Positions 1 through 8,708 of a DNA stretch of 64,000 nucleotides are shown one piece after another. Position numbers and translations under genes: made by a program. Source of the DNA: an uncultured Oscillospiraceae bacterium. Its GTDB lineage: Bacteria > Bacillota > Clostridia > Oscillospirales > Ruminococcaceae. Numbering within the stretch: the stretch's first letter is position 1; every line of letters starts with the position of its first letter. The stretch spans positions 186,001 through 250,000 of the forward strand of contig CAKSKU010000001.1 in the NCBI GenBank assembly GCA_934465295.1, written 5' to 3'. A model generated the notes under the pieces. The model saw nothing but the letters and a program-made list of their open reading frames with translations, did no database searches and was not told where the DNA came from.

Positions 1-10
1 GGATAAGAAC

Positions 11-325
11 TTATGCCTTGATAGCGTCGATTCTTACCTTTGTGTAAGGCTGTCTGTGACCCTGCTTCTTGTGAGAAGAGCCCTTCTTAGGCTTGTAAGT
101 GAAAACAGTGATCTTCTTAGCCTTGCCGTTCTTAAGAACCTTAGCCTCTACTGCTGCACCGTCAACATATGGAGCACCAACTACGAGACCGCTGTCCTTA
201 CCAACTGCGATAACCTTGTCAAAGCTTACAGAATCATCAGCATTAACGTCGAGCTTTTCGATAAAGATCTCATCACCCTCGGAAACCTGATACTGCTTTC
301 CGCCTGTTTCAATAATAGCGTACAT
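11..325 (-). CDS. rplU: 50S ribosomal protein L21
   Basis: This 104-residue protein is L21, which binds 23S rRNA in the large subunit. The N-terminus (MYAIIETGGKQYQV) and the C-terminal basic segment (KKGSSHKKQGHRQPYTKV) are family hallmarks. The open frame runs 47 codons further upstream, but that part is Cys/Tyr-rich, unlike L21, and lies in the transcribed leader, so the start is placed at the ATG of MYAII. A consensus promoter and a folded leader lie directly upstream. In Firmicutes rplU usually heads an operon with a small protease-like gene and rpmA, which would lie beyond the left edge of the window. Confidence 0.97.
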   Translation of the reverse strand: MYAIIETGGKQYQVSEGDEIFIEKLDVNADDSVSFDKVIAVGKDSGLVVGAPYVDGAAVEAKVLKNGKAKKITVFTYKPKKGSSHKKQGHRQPYTKVRIDAIKA

Positions 326-412
326 TAAAATGGCACCTGCCTTTTCTATAAACTCGCTGTAACAATAGGCGTATGCAAAAGCATAACTTAAAAAGAGCCT
401 AAGACATGCGGC
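326..412 (-). ncRNA. Candidate L21 leader RNA
   Basis: About 87 nt separate the predicted transcription start from the rplU start codon. The RNA can form a stem between TAGGC and GCCTA (complement of 366-370 and 397-401) enclosing a second hairpin, TATGC-TTTT-GCATA (372-385). Position and size fit the Firmicutes L21 leader family, in which L21 is thought to repress its own synthesis. Family membership is inferred from context and was not tested against a covariance model. Confidence 0.6.
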
Positions 413-418
413 TTTATT

Positions 419-447
419 ATTATACCATCGGACAAGTATTTTGTCAA
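419..447 (-). promoter_or_regulatory. Sigma-A promoter of rplU
   Basis: On the minus strand TTGACA (447-442) and TATAAT (424-419) are separated by exactly 17 bp. Both hexamers match the sigma-A consensus perfectly, as expected for a strongly expressed ribosomal protein gene. Confidence 0.9.
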
Positions 448-587
448 GCTTTTTTCCGCTTTTCACAAAAAATTACTTTTTTAGCATATTTGCAGATGTA
501 TTTATACTGTTTTATATGCACTTTTAATAAGATTAATAATTATTTAATATTTCAGCAAACATATTGTAAATTATTCTTTTAAAAATA

Positions 588-596
588 TGTTAAAAT
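588..596 (+). promoter_or_regulatory. Probable extended -10 promoter
   Basis: TGTTAAAAT (TG-n-TAAAAT) lies 36 bp before the start of the next gene, with no good -35 hexamer at the right distance. The surrounding 467-631 region is very AT-rich and holds nothing else recognisable. Confidence 0.4.
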
Positions 597-631
597 ATAA
601 ATGATATTCTTATTCTCGGAGGCAAAAACCA

Positions 632-1348
632 ATGGCAAAAGAAAAACCTGCTAAAGAAAAGGTAATTAAAGATAAAGAAGCGGAAAAGGCTTCAAAAAAG
701 AAAGCTCCCGCCGCACCTAATCCAATATCGAAGCTGGATAAGCAAACCAAAGTCGAGCTTCAGAACTTCCTGTTCGGAACAAGTGAAAAAAAGCTTATGG
801 TATCGGATGATTTTCTGAACGGAATGACTGTAAAATACATATCCAAAAGAATGAAGATAATCAATGCGGCATTTTCCAATCTTCATGCGACCCGTTCAGC
901 CGTTTTCTTCTTTAAAAATACGGCTGAAATCGAAAAATACATTGAAGACCTCATAATTCTTGAAAAATACTACCCGTTCAAGAACCCCGTCCCGAGCATA
1001 TACAAGCGTAACTATCTTGCGCATAAGCCTGCGGCTATCACAGGTATGATAAACAGAGTCTGGAAGACCGCACTGCAAAAATATCCTCTCGATGAAGATA
1101 CCGCTCCCGAGGATATAAGTCCCGCTGCTTTGAATTTTTACGATCAGGTGATCAATGAACTTCTCACGCAAAAGGACAGCTACTCCGAAAATGATATGGA
1201 AATGATAAATTCATTCTATATCAGAGTTCACGGAGAGCAGGCAGATGAAGAAGTTACTCCGCTCGATCCCCCCGATGATATCGCACCCGATGAAGATACG
1301 GACGCTCAAGGTGATTTCTCACTCGACCTTGACGGCGATAATTCATAA
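632..1348 (+). CDS. Unrecognised Lys-rich/acidic protein
   Basis: I do not recognise this 238-residue protein. The first 35 residues are dominated by Lys, Glu and Ala, a low-complexity and probably disordered tail. Residues ~40-200 look like a soluble, mostly helical domain with many aromatic residues (KYYPFKNPVPSIYKRNY). The last ~35 residues are highly acidic (DPPDDIAPDEDTDAQGD), giving a strongly polar charge layout. There is no signal peptide or membrane segment. It has its own ribosome binding site (CGGAGG), a probable promoter and a strong terminator, so it is a monocistronic gene between two oppositely oriented operons. It is a real gene by codon use and signals; its function is unknown. 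Confidence 0.75.
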   Translation: MAKEKPAKEKVIKDKEAEKASKKKAPAAPNPISKLDKQTKVELQNFLFGTSEKKLMVSDDFLNGMTVKYISKRMKIINAAFSNLHATRSAVFFFKNTAEIEKYIEDLIILEKYYPFKNPVPSIYKRNYLAHKPAAITGMINRVWKTALQKYPLDEDTAPEDISPAALNFYDQVINELLTQKDSYSENDMEMINSFYIRVHGEQADEEVTPLDPPDDIAPDEDTDAQGDFSLDLDGDNS

Positions 1349-1355
1349 TTATTTC

Positions 1356-1394
1356 AGTACAGCCTATGTAAAAATAAGCTGTACTTTTTTATTT
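1356..1394 (+). terminator. Rho-independent terminator
   Basis: A perfect 8-bp stem, AGTACAGC (1356-1363) with GCTGTACT (1378-1385), is followed by a T-rich tract. It ends the preceding plus-strand gene and abuts the recN stop codon. On the minus strand the hairpin lacks a T-run, so it is mainly a plus-strand terminator. Confidence 0.85.
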
Positions 1395-3083
1395 TTCCAG
1401 CATTCTGTCATAGATCTCATCACGGGAGGCAAGCTGTTCCTTTGCCGCTTCAAGCGTTGAACCCGTTATGTTGTCGCCGCCTATTATACGTGCGATCTCA
1501 CCTGCCCTTGACTCCTTATCAAGCACAGATACCTCTGTAAATGTTCGGTCGTCACTTGTCTTTTTTTCAATGAAAAGGTGACTGTCTGCCATTACAGCTA
1601 TCTGCGAAAGGTGTGTTACGCACAAAACCTGACGACTTCGGGATATCTCACGGAGCTTTACACCTATCTTCTGCGCAGCCTTGCCGCTTACGCCCGTATC
1701 GATCTCGTCAAATATCATCGTCGGAACATCATCTTTTTCCGCCGTAACATTTTTTATTGCAAGCATTATTCGTGAAAGCTCGCCACCCGACGCTATCTTC
1801 GCTATCGGCTTCGGAGGTTCACCTGCATTGACGGATATAAGTATCTCCATCGAATCCATTCCCGAGCTTGTGAGCTTTCCGAGTGTCTGAGATATTTCAA
1901 GCTTAACATTCGGCATATCAAGGAATTTCAGCTCATTTTCTATTTTTTTTGAAAGCTGATCTGCGGCTTCACGGCGCTTCTGTGACAAGCTTTTTGCCTT
2001 TGCACTTACTTTCTTAAGAAGCTCATTCCGTTCAGTGCTTATCCTTTTTATTTCTTCCGTATTGTCAATAAGCTCGGCAGCCTCATTCTGTGCCGAAGTG
2101 TATTTCTCAATGACATCTTTAAGCTCGGGGCCATACTTTTTCTTTACAGATATCAAAGTATCTCTCCTGTTGTCAAGATATGCCAAGCGGCTCTCATCAA
2201 CATCAATGCTGTCATTCAGACTTTTTATCTGATCTGCAATATCAGCCGCTTCTATTTTAAGGCTGTCAAGCCGTGACGATATCTCGTCAAGCGAGGGCAT
2301 AATATCCGAATAGCGCTTTAAAGCCGTAATTATATCATTGACAACGCCGCATAATCCGTCATTGTCATCATCGCCCGAAATTTCTTCCGTCGCCGAGGAT
2401 AAGGTCTTGGAAATAGCACTGCTGTTGCTGATGATATTAAATTCGTTATCTATCTTTTCGTCCTCATTTTCGTCCGTGATCTGAGCTTCCTTTATCTCGT
2501 TCGTCATTACTCTGAGCGCTTCCAGACGGGAGAGCTTATCCGATTCATTATCGGATAATTTTTTTATTCTGCGTGAAATATCCTGCAATTTGTGGAAGCT
2601 TTCACGATAATCCGCTATCTCCTCCTGAAGTCCGGCAAAATTATCAACGATATCGATATGCTTTTCGGGATACATAAGTATGCGATTGTCGTGCTGACCG
2701 TGAACATCTATCAGCGTTATGCCGATCTCTTTTAAAACGGAGACCGAGGATGTGCGTGAGTTTATGCGGACGCCGCTGCCGCCGTCAGATGATATCGTCC
2801 TTGTTATTAGCAGCTCATCGTCCGAATGGTCAATGCCGAATTCATCAAGCTTTTCATTTGTTTCAGCGGAAAGCCCCTTGAATAAAGCCGTCACCGAAGC
2901 CTTATCGCAACCCGAACGGACAATATCCTTGCTCACCCTTTTTCCGAGAACAGCATTTATTCCATTTATAAGTATAGATTTACCTGCACCCGTTTCACCG
3001 GTAAATACATTGAAATCATTAGAAAATGGTATGACTGCGTGTTCAATTACAGCAAGATTTTCAATACAAAGCTCACAAAGCAT
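1389..3083 (-). CDS. recN: DNA repair protein RecN
   Basis: RecN is an SMC-like ATPase that gathers DNA ends during double-strand break repair. The 564-residue length is typical. Walker A GETGAGKS is at residues 29-36, the ABC signature SGGELSRIM begins near 432 and Walker B MIFDEIDTG near 456; the ~200-400 region is a charged coiled coil. It is the last gene of a long minus-strand run (argR just upstream, 18-bp gap), the usual argR-recN order in Firmicutes. In Bacillus spoIVB and spo0A follow; here the run ends instead. Confidence 0.96.
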   Translation of the reverse strand: MLCELCIENLAVIEHAVIPFSNDFNVFTGETGAGKSILINGINAVLGKRVSKDIVRSGCDKASVTALFKGLSAETNEKLDEFGIDHSDDELLITRTISSDGGSGVRINSRTSSVSVLKEIGITLIDVHGQHDNRILMYPEKHIDIVDNFAGLQEEIADYRESFHKLQDISRRIKKLSDNESDKLSRLEALRVMTNEIKEAQITDENEDEKIDNEFNIISNSSAISKTLSSATEEISGDDDNDGLCGVVNDIITALKRYSDIMPSLDEISSRLDSLKIEAADIADQIKSLNDSIDVDESRLAYLDNRRDTLISVKKKYGPELKDVIEKYTSAQNEAAELIDNTEEIKRISTERNELLKKVSAKAKSLSQKRREAADQLSKKIENELKFLDMPNVKLEISQTLGKLTSSGMDSMEILISVNAGEPPKPIAKIASGGELSRIMLAIKNVTAEKDDVPTMIFDEIDTGVSGKAAQKIGVKLREISRSRQVLCVTHLSQIAVMADSHLFIEKKTSDDRTFTEVSVLDKESRAGEIARIIGGDNITGSTLEAAKEQLASRDEIYDRMLEK

Positions 3084-3101
3084 AAAAAACTTCCTCTGTT
3101 T

Positions 3102-3536
3102 TTACAATATCATATCACGAAGATTTTCGCAAAAGTCTGCCGCCGCCTTTTCACTCGGCATAAGCACAAAAATTGTATCATCGCCTGCTATCGTTCCAAC
3201 AATACCGACATATTCCATCTTGTCAAGCGTTGCACAGGCTGCCTGTGCCATACCCGTATGGCATTTCAGCACGACCGTATTCATAGCATAAACAATATCC
3301 AGAACGGAATCTTTAAAAATAGGCGGACATTCCATAACATCCTTCAGCGGAGCAATGTATTTATACACACCGTTCGCCTCTTTTTTCAGGTTCAATTCGT
3401 TAATATCACGTGAAAGCGTCGCCTGAGTGACATTTATCCCCTGCTTTTCAAGATGTTCTTTAAGCATCTCCTGCGTTGAAATCTCATTTTTTGATATTAT
3501 ATCTATAATAATGTTCTGACGTTCTTTTTTTAACAT
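3102..3536 (-). CDS. argR: Arginine repressor ArgR
   Basis: This 144-residue transcription factor has an N-terminal winged helix (TQATLSRDINELNL) that binds ARG boxes, and a C-terminal oligomerisation and arginine-binding domain containing GTIAGDDTIF (from residue 114), whose paired Asp residues contact arginine. It lies between nadK (16-bp gap) and recN. It is expected to control arginine metabolism genes elsewhere; I saw no clear ARG box in this window. Confidence 0.95.
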   Translation of the reverse strand: MLKKERQNIIIDIISKNEISTQEMLKEHLEKQGINVTQATLSRDINELNLKKEANGVYKYIAPLKDVMECPPIFKDSVLDIVYAMNTVVLKCHTGMAQAACATLDKMEYVGIVGTIAGDDTIFVLMPSEKAAADFCENLRDMIL

Positions 3537-3552
3537 AAAGCCTCCGAAAAGC

Positions 3553-4410
3553 TTATTTTATGGGATTCATAAGCTTGTTGTTCACTGCATCAAAGAATGA
3601 ATTGCCCTTGATATCTATCAGCCTCAGCCTTTTGTTCGACCTTGATATCACAAGATGATCTTCCCTGCCGAAGCTGCATTCAAATTTGCCGTCAACGGAA
3701 AAATATATCTCATTTTCATCGCTTGAAAAATGACGTATCTCCAGCCGCCTGTCCGCTGTAAAAAGCATCGGTCTTGACGAAAGCGAATGAGGACACACAG
3801 GGGTCATCTGTATCGTTTCCATAAGCGGCTCAACGATAGGACCGCCTGCCGATAAAGCATAAGCAGTCGAACCTGTCGGCGTTGAGAAAACAACACCATC
3901 GGAACGTATCGAACTGACAACGATTCCGTCGGTCGATATCTCATAGCTGCATAGACTCGGGCATAAACGTGCAACAACAACATCATTCAGCGCAGTATAG
4001 TTGGAAATGACTGTATTCTCACGCATAAGAACAACATCGAGCATCATTCTTGATTCGATCGTATAATCATGAGTTTTGAGCCGTGAAATATTGTCGAGTT
4101 CATCTATCTCCATTGAAGCCATAAACCCAAGATGTCCCGTGTTCACACCAAGAAGCGGCTTGTCATATTCCGAAGCATAATGCGAGGCTTTGAGAATTGT
4201 TCCGTCACCGCCAATGGCGATCATGGCTTCACATTCTGCCGCAATATTATCCATACTGCCGTAATTGATAAAGCTTTCTCCCGAAAAATCCTTTTTATAT
4301 TCACTGTCAGTATAAATATCAATACCCAGTTCGTGCAGCTTTAAACAAAGCTTCTGCGCAGTAGGCAGCGCATTGGGTTTTGTGAAATTAGGAAATAAAA
4401 CTATATTCAT
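3553..4410 (-). CDS. nadK: NAD kinase
   Basis: NAD kinase phosphorylates NAD to NADP. In this 285-residue protein GGDGT is at residues 67-71 and the second signature, STPTGSTAYALSAGGP, lies in the middle; both form the nucleotide site. It follows tlyA with a 6-bp gap and precedes argR, matching the conserved tlyA-nadK-argR-recN string of Clostridia, so cotranscription is likely. Confidence 0.95.
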   Translation of the reverse strand: MNIVLFPNFTKPNALPTAQKLCLKLHELGIDIYTDSEYKKDFSGESFINYGSMDNIAAECEAMIAIGGDGTILKASHYASEYDKPLLGVNTGHLGFMASMEIDELDNISRLKTHDYTIESRMMLDVVLMRENTVISNYTALNDVVVARLCPSLCSYEISTDGIVVSSIRSDGVVFSTPTGSTAYALSAGGPIVEPLMETIQMTPVCPHSLSSRPMLFTADRRLEIRHFSSDENEIYFSVDGKFECSFGREDHLVISRSNKRLRLIDIKGNSFFDAVNNKLMNPIK

Positions 4411-4416
4411 CCTGTT

Positions 4417-5214
4417 TTAATCCTTTCTGCGAATATTTGAAAAGGCTTCATCAATGACCTTTTTTATATCTGTAATGTAAGTTTTTCCGTCATTGCAAAC
4501 GATATATGCAAGGTATTCAACGTTCCCATCGCCGCCGCTTATAGGCGAAAAGTCAACAGCCTTTACAGTTAGCCCATTATGCGAAAAATAAGCTGTCAAT
4601 TCATTTAATACACGCAGATGAACTTTTCTGTCCTTGACGATACCGTTTTTGCCTATATCGGATTTTCCTGCTTCAAACTGCGGCTTTATCAGAACAGCAG
4701 CAGAACTGCCCTCTTTCATAAATTCGGAAAGCTTCGGGATGATCTTTTTAAGAGAAACGAATGAAACATCAACGCTGAAAAAGCTCGGGTACGGTTCAAA
4801 ATTTTCGGGAAAAAGCTCTGTGAAATTTGTCTTTTCCATATTGCATACCCTGTTGTCAGCGCACAGCTTTTCATCGAGTTGATCGTGTCCGACATCAACA
4901 GCGTAAACATATTCAGCACCGTTCTGCAGCATACAATCGGTAAAGCCGCCCGTGGACGCTCCGATATCCATACAAATCTTGCCGTTCAGATCAATACCGA
5001 ACACATCGACAGCCTTTTCAAGCTTTAATCCGCCTCTGCCGACATATTTCAGGACTGCACCCTTGAAGTCAACATTATCGCCCTCATTGACCTCCGCCGA
5101 CGGCTTTGAAACAGGCTTTCCGTTTATAAAAACATCGCCGTTTTTGATATGCTCCTTCGCCCTCTCACGGCTCTTGACTATTTTATTTTCAACAAGATAA
5201 CAATCAATTCTCAA
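4417..5214 (-). CDS. tlyA: TlyA-family rRNA 2'-O-methyltransferase
   Basis: The 265-residue protein has an N-terminal S4 RNA-binding domain (residues ~1-60) and an FtsJ-like SAM methyltransferase domain with motif I DIGASTGGFTD at 83-93. TlyA proteins methylate 16S and sometimes 23S rRNA cytidines; the old hemolysin name is historical. The start is a TTG that overlaps the end of dxs by 11 bp. The ribosome binding site is weak, so translational coupling to dxs is likely. Substrate sites cannot be read from sequence. Confidence 0.9.
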   Translation of the reverse strand: MRIDCYLVENKIVKSRERAKEHIKNGDVFINGKPVSKPSAEVNEGDNVDFKGAVLKYVGRGGLKLEKAVDVFGIDLNGKICMDIGASTGGFTDCMLQNGAEYVYAVDVGHDQLDEKLCADNRVCNMEKTNFTELFPENFEPYPSFFSVDVSFVSLKKIIPKLSEFMKEGSSAAVLIKPQFEAGKSDIGKNGIVKDRKVHLRVLNELTAYFSHNGLTVKAVDFSPISGGDGNVEYLAYIVCNDGKTYITDIKKVIDEAFSNIRRKD

Positions 5215-7075
5215 TATTTTTCACCATATTACCGATAGTTTCCGTCATTGACTTTTTATCCATTTTAAAGCGTTCCATTGTCTGTTCCGTGCTTTCATTC
5301 GGGATAAATCCGCTCGCCGCAGCGATCTCATAAGAACCCTTGAAGCCCATCTCAGCCAGCTTTATGAGCAGATGCTCAGCAATGCCATTCTCCTTGCTGC
5401 TTTCCTCGTAAAAAATTATATGCTTGTAATTCATACAAGCAAGTGCAGCTTCATTGTCTATCGGATATATTTTTACAAGCTTTAAAATATCAAATCTGCC
5501 TGCATCGTCCGAACGGCTGATCTCCAGGACTCTATCAAACAGCCTGCCGAACGTCACAACGAGACACTCGCTGTCAAAGGAAACATGGCAGAATGTGTCC
5601 GTATCATATCTGTTGTCCGTCAAACCAAAGCTTTCATTGCCTTTAGGATAGCGCACAGCCGCAAAGCCGTCACAGTCGTAAAGAGCTGTTTTAAGACAAA
5701 GCTTCTGCTCCGAGTAATTTGACGGAGAAAAAATAACAGCATTGGGTATACCCGTAAGCATAGGAATGTCGAACATGCCCTGGTGCGTTTCGCCGTCCTC
5801 ACCTATAAATCCTGCTCTGTCGACCGCAAGAACTATGTGGGTGTTGTCTATCGCAACATCGTGAATGATCTCATCATAAGCTCGCTGCAGGAAGCTCGAA
5901 TATACCGCAAATACGGGTATTTTTCCGCTTTTCGCCAAACCTGCGCAGAAAGTAACAGCGTGTTCCTCGGCAATGCCTACATCAAAAAAACGCTTTGGAA
6001 AGCTTGCCGCAAAATACTGCAAGCCTGTTCCGTACTTCATTGCCGCCGTTACAGCGCATATCCTGTCATCTGCTTCGGCATATTCAGAGAGCGTTCTTCC
6101 GAAATTTTCGGAAAAGCTGTCATGGTTGGAATTATCGGGATTTTTCTTGGAGTATCCGCTGCTCGGGATGCTGTGGAACGCACCGGGGTTTTCCTCGGCA
6201 GGTCTGAACCCTTTTCCCTTGACCGTATTAACATGAATGAACACAGGCTTTTCGATCCTGCGAGCCATTTTCAGCGTTGCTTCAATTTCTTCGATGTTAT
6301 GCCCGTCAATAGGTCCGAGATATACAAATCCAAGATCTTCAAACATTGTTGAATGATAAAGCACATTTTTCAGTGCGGATTTTGAAGAAAGGAGTATGTT
6401 CTTTATCGGTTCTCCGACAACAGGCGTGTTGTCAAGCGTGTGTTCGACCGCTTTTTTTATGTCAAGATAACGCTGATCTCCTCTTATCGAAGTAAGATAT
6501 TTTGCAAGCGCACCAACATTCTTGGAAATGGACATATCATTATGATTGAGGATAACAATGAGGTTAGCCGAGCTTTTTCCTGCATTGTTAAGTCCCTCAT
6601 AAGCAAGTCCTCCCGTGAATGCTCCGTCGCCGATAATGGCAACCGCACGGTGCTTAGTATCGCCGTCAATGCGCATAGCCTCAGCCATACCGAGAGCCGC
6701 CGAAATAGAGTTGCTGCTGTGACCGCTCACAAAAGCATCGTGTTCCGATTCGTTCGGACGGATAAAGCCCGAAATTCCTCCCTTTTTGCGGAGAGTGGAA
6801 AACTTGTCATATCTTCCCGTCAGAAGCTTGTGGGCGTAAGCCTGATGTCCGACGTCCCAGACAAGCTTATCCTTGGGAGACTCAAAAACCCTGTGAAGTG
6901 CAACCGTCAGTTCGACAGTTCCGAGGTTTGAAGCAAGATGTCCGCCGTTCTTCAGAACATTCTTAATGATACAGCGGCGAATATCCCTGCAAAGCTCCCT
7001 GCACTCCGAGTAATCAAGTTTTTTTATATCATTCGGCAGATCAAGATCGCCGAGCCTAATCTCTTTTTTACTCAA
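5204..7075 (-). CDS. dxs: 1-deoxy-D-xylulose-5-phosphate synthase
   Basis: Dxs makes DXP from pyruvate and glyceraldehyde 3-phosphate with thiamine diphosphate, the first step of the MEP isoprenoid route. Visible features are the ThDP/Mg motif GDGAFTGGLAYEGLNNAG, the HNDMSISKN segment and a transketolase core (GLAKSGKIPVFAVYSSF). I place the start at TTG 7075, 5 nt after a GGAGG box; an ATG at 7099 is in frame but would overlap the upstream gene and lacks a good box. From the TTG the protein has 623 residues, close to the family norm. ispA lies two genes upstream, and ispD and ispF also occur in this window. Confidence 0.96.
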   Translation of the reverse strand: MSKKEIRLGDLDLPNDIKKLDYSECRELCRDIRRCIIKNVLKNGGHLASNLGTVELTVALHRVFESPKDKLVWDVGHQAYAHKLLTGRYDKFSTLRKKGGISGFIRPNESEHDAFVSGHSSNSISAALGMAEAMRIDGDTKHRAVAIIGDGAFTGGLAYEGLNNAGKSSANLIVILNHNDMSISKNVGALAKYLTSIRGDQRYLDIKKAVEHTLDNTPVVGEPIKNILLSSKSALKNVLYHSTMFEDLGFVYLGPIDGHNIEEIEATLKMARRIEKPVFIHVNTVKGKGFRPAEENPGAFHSIPSSGYSKKNPDNSNHDSFSENFGRTLSEYAEADDRICAVTAAMKYGTGLQYFAASFPKRFFDVGIAEEHAVTFCAGLAKSGKIPVFAVYSSFLQRAYDEIIHDVAIDNTHIVLAVDRAGFIGEDGETHQGMFDIPMLTGIPNAVIFSPSNYSEQKLCLKTALYDCDGFAAVRYPKGNESFGLTDNRYDTDTFCHVSFDSECLVVTFGRLFDRVLEISRSDDAGRFDILKLVKIYPIDNEAALACMNYKHIIFYEESSKENGIAEHLLIKLAEMGFKGSYEIAAASGFIPNESTEQTMERFKMDKKSMTETIGNMVKNIEN

Positions 7076-7088
7076 AATATCCTCCGAC

Positions 7089-7568
7089 TTACATCTCAAC
7101 AGGCATTATCAATGCAATAATGATACCGAGTATCACTCCGCCGAGAACTTCAAACGGTGTATGACCGAGATATTCCTTGAAATCCTTCTGTTTTTTCGGC
7201 TTTTTGGAAGGCTTGATACCGTAGTTTGGGATCTCTATTCCCTCTTCATCGAAATACTTGTTCATTCGGTTGAGCTGGTGAGCATGAAGTCCTGCGGCAC
7301 GTCTTACTCCCATTGCGTCATACATAACTATGAGCGCAACAATAAGCATAAGAGCAAATTCGACCGACTGAGGTCCGCATATACGGAATGTTGCCACAGA
7401 TGCAGAGCATACCAAAGCCGAATGTGAGCTCGGCATACCGCCCGAACCGATAAGGCGTTCCGCCTTGAACGTTTTATTCCTTATTGCATGAATGATAGTT
7501 TTTATGATCTGTGCGATACCCCACGAAATAACTGCCGCTGCAAGTGTGTAATTATAGTATATTGACAA
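7089..7568 (-). CDS. Divergent PAP2 (DUF212) membrane protein
   Basis: A 159-residue membrane protein with the SGGMPSSHSALV motif of the divergent PAP2 family, distantly related to acid phosphatase/phospholipid phosphatases. Hydrophobic segments occur near the N-terminus, around residues 45-90 and at the C-terminus. It lies between ispA and dxs, which would suit a role on prenyl or lipid phosphates, but no activity is established for this family. The start is a TTG. Confidence 0.85.
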   Translation of the reverse strand: MSIYYNYTLAAAVISWGIAQIIKTIIHAIRNKTFKAERLIGSGGMPSSHSALVCSASVATFRICGPQSVEFALMLIVALIVMYDAMGVRRAAGLHAHQLNRMNKYFDEEGIEIPNYGIKPSKKPKKQKDFKEYLGHTPFEVLGGVILGIIIALIMPVEM

Positions 7569-7597
7569 TTCAGATCCAACCTTTCATTAAAATATCT

Positions 7598-8506
7598 TTA
7601 TTTTTTTCTGTTCATCAGATAAGCACTTAATTCCTTTAAAAAGCAGTTATCATCAAAATCCGACAATGCATCCACTGCATCATCTGTAAGCTTTTCGGCA
7701 AACCGCTGTGAGCTTTCAATACCGCAGCGCACGGCAAATGTATTCTTCTCATTTGAGGAGTCGCTTCCGACAGGCTTTCCGAGCTCCTTTTCATCACCGA
7801 CAATATCAAGTATATCGTCAACTATCTGAAAAGCAAGCCCGAGAGACTCTCCGAACTTTTTCGCCGAACCGACCTTATCGGATTTTTCGGCACATATACA
7901 GCCCATCTCGCAGGCAGCCGCAATGAGCGCACTTGTTTTCATACGGTACATCTCAAGCAGGCTTTCCGAGGTCGTAAGCTCCGCCTGACAGTTCGTATCG
8001 ATGACCTGTCCTCCGATCATTCCCTGTACTCCGACAGCCTTGGAAAGACAGCTTATAAGCTTCACCTTGACATTATCGGACAGCTTTTCATCGTTTGAAA
8101 TTATCTCAAACGCTTTGTTCTGTAATGCGTCGCCTGCAAGCAGCGCAGTCGCTTCATCAAAAGCCTTGTGGCAGGACGGCTTTCCTCTGCGGAAATCATC
8201 GTTATCCATACACGGAAGATCGTCATGGATAAGTGAAAAAGCGTGTATCATCTCAATTGCACAGGCAGCAGGAAGAGCCTTGTCTGTATCTCCTCCGCAT
8301 ATCCTGCAAAACTCCATTGCAAGAACAGCACGGATGCGCTTTCCGCCTGCAGAGAGCGAGTACCACATTGCTTCGGCAACACTCTTCTGCAAACCGCAGC
8401 GGCTTATTTCCTCATATTTATATTTTTCAAGCTCCGAATTGACTTTTTTGATATTATCATCGAGCCTGACCTTGTTTTCAGCTGATATACCGCTGGTATT
8501 CGGCAT
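7598..8506 (-). CDS. ispA: Farnesyl diphosphate synthase
   Basis: This all-helical prenyltransferase condenses isopentenyl diphosphate onto dimethylallyl/geranyl diphosphate. The first Asp-rich motif is DDLPCMD (residues 95-101) in HDDLPCMDNDDFRRGKP and the second is FQIVDDILD. Length is 302 residues. It follows xseB by 17 bp with a GGGGAG ribosome binding site. Its place between xseB and dxs is conserved in Firmicutes. Geranylgeranyl product length cannot be excluded by eye. Confidence 0.94.
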   Translation of the reverse strand: MPNTSGISAENKVRLDDNIKKVNSELEKYKYEEISRCGLQKSVAEAMWYSLSAGGKRIRAVLAMEFCRICGGDTDKALPAACAIEMIHAFSLIHDDLPCMDNDDFRRGKPSCHKAFDEATALLAGDALQNKAFEIISNDEKLSDNVKVKLISCLSKAVGVQGMIGGQVIDTNCQAELTTSESLLEMYRMKTSALIAAACEMGCICAEKSDKVGSAKKFGESLGLAFQIVDDILDIVGDEKELGKPVGSDSSNEKNTFAVRCGIESSQRFAEKLTDDAVDALSDFDDNCFLKELSAYLMNRKK

Positions 8507-8523
8507 AATGACTCCCCTTATAA

Positions 8524-8697
8524 TTATTCGTTTTCAACGGTCACAAGCATTTCAGCCTTGTCAAGCTCTTTTTTGCAGCCGTCAATGAGCTTTGCGCCCT
8601 CTTTATAAAGCTTGATCGAATCATCAAGCGATATTTCCTTATCTTCAAGAGCAGATATTATCTCATCAATTCGTTTTACTGAATCCTCAAACTTCAT
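8524..8697 (-). CDS. xseB: Exodeoxyribonuclease VII small subunit
   Basis: A 57-residue helical protein (MKFEDSVKRIDEIISALED) typical of XseB, which binds the XseA C-terminus. An ATG five codons upstream overlaps xseA, but AAAGGA sits 6 nt before the ATG at 8697, so that start is preferred. Confidence 0.92.
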   Translation of the reverse strand: MKFEDSVKRIDEIISALEDKEISLDDSIKLYKEGAKLIDGCKKELDKAEMLVTVENE

Positions 8698-8708
8698 TTT
8701 CTGTCCTT

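Noticed and set aside
11..466. Longer version of rplU starting at 466
   Set aside because: The extra 47 codons lie across the promoter and leader and do not resemble L21.
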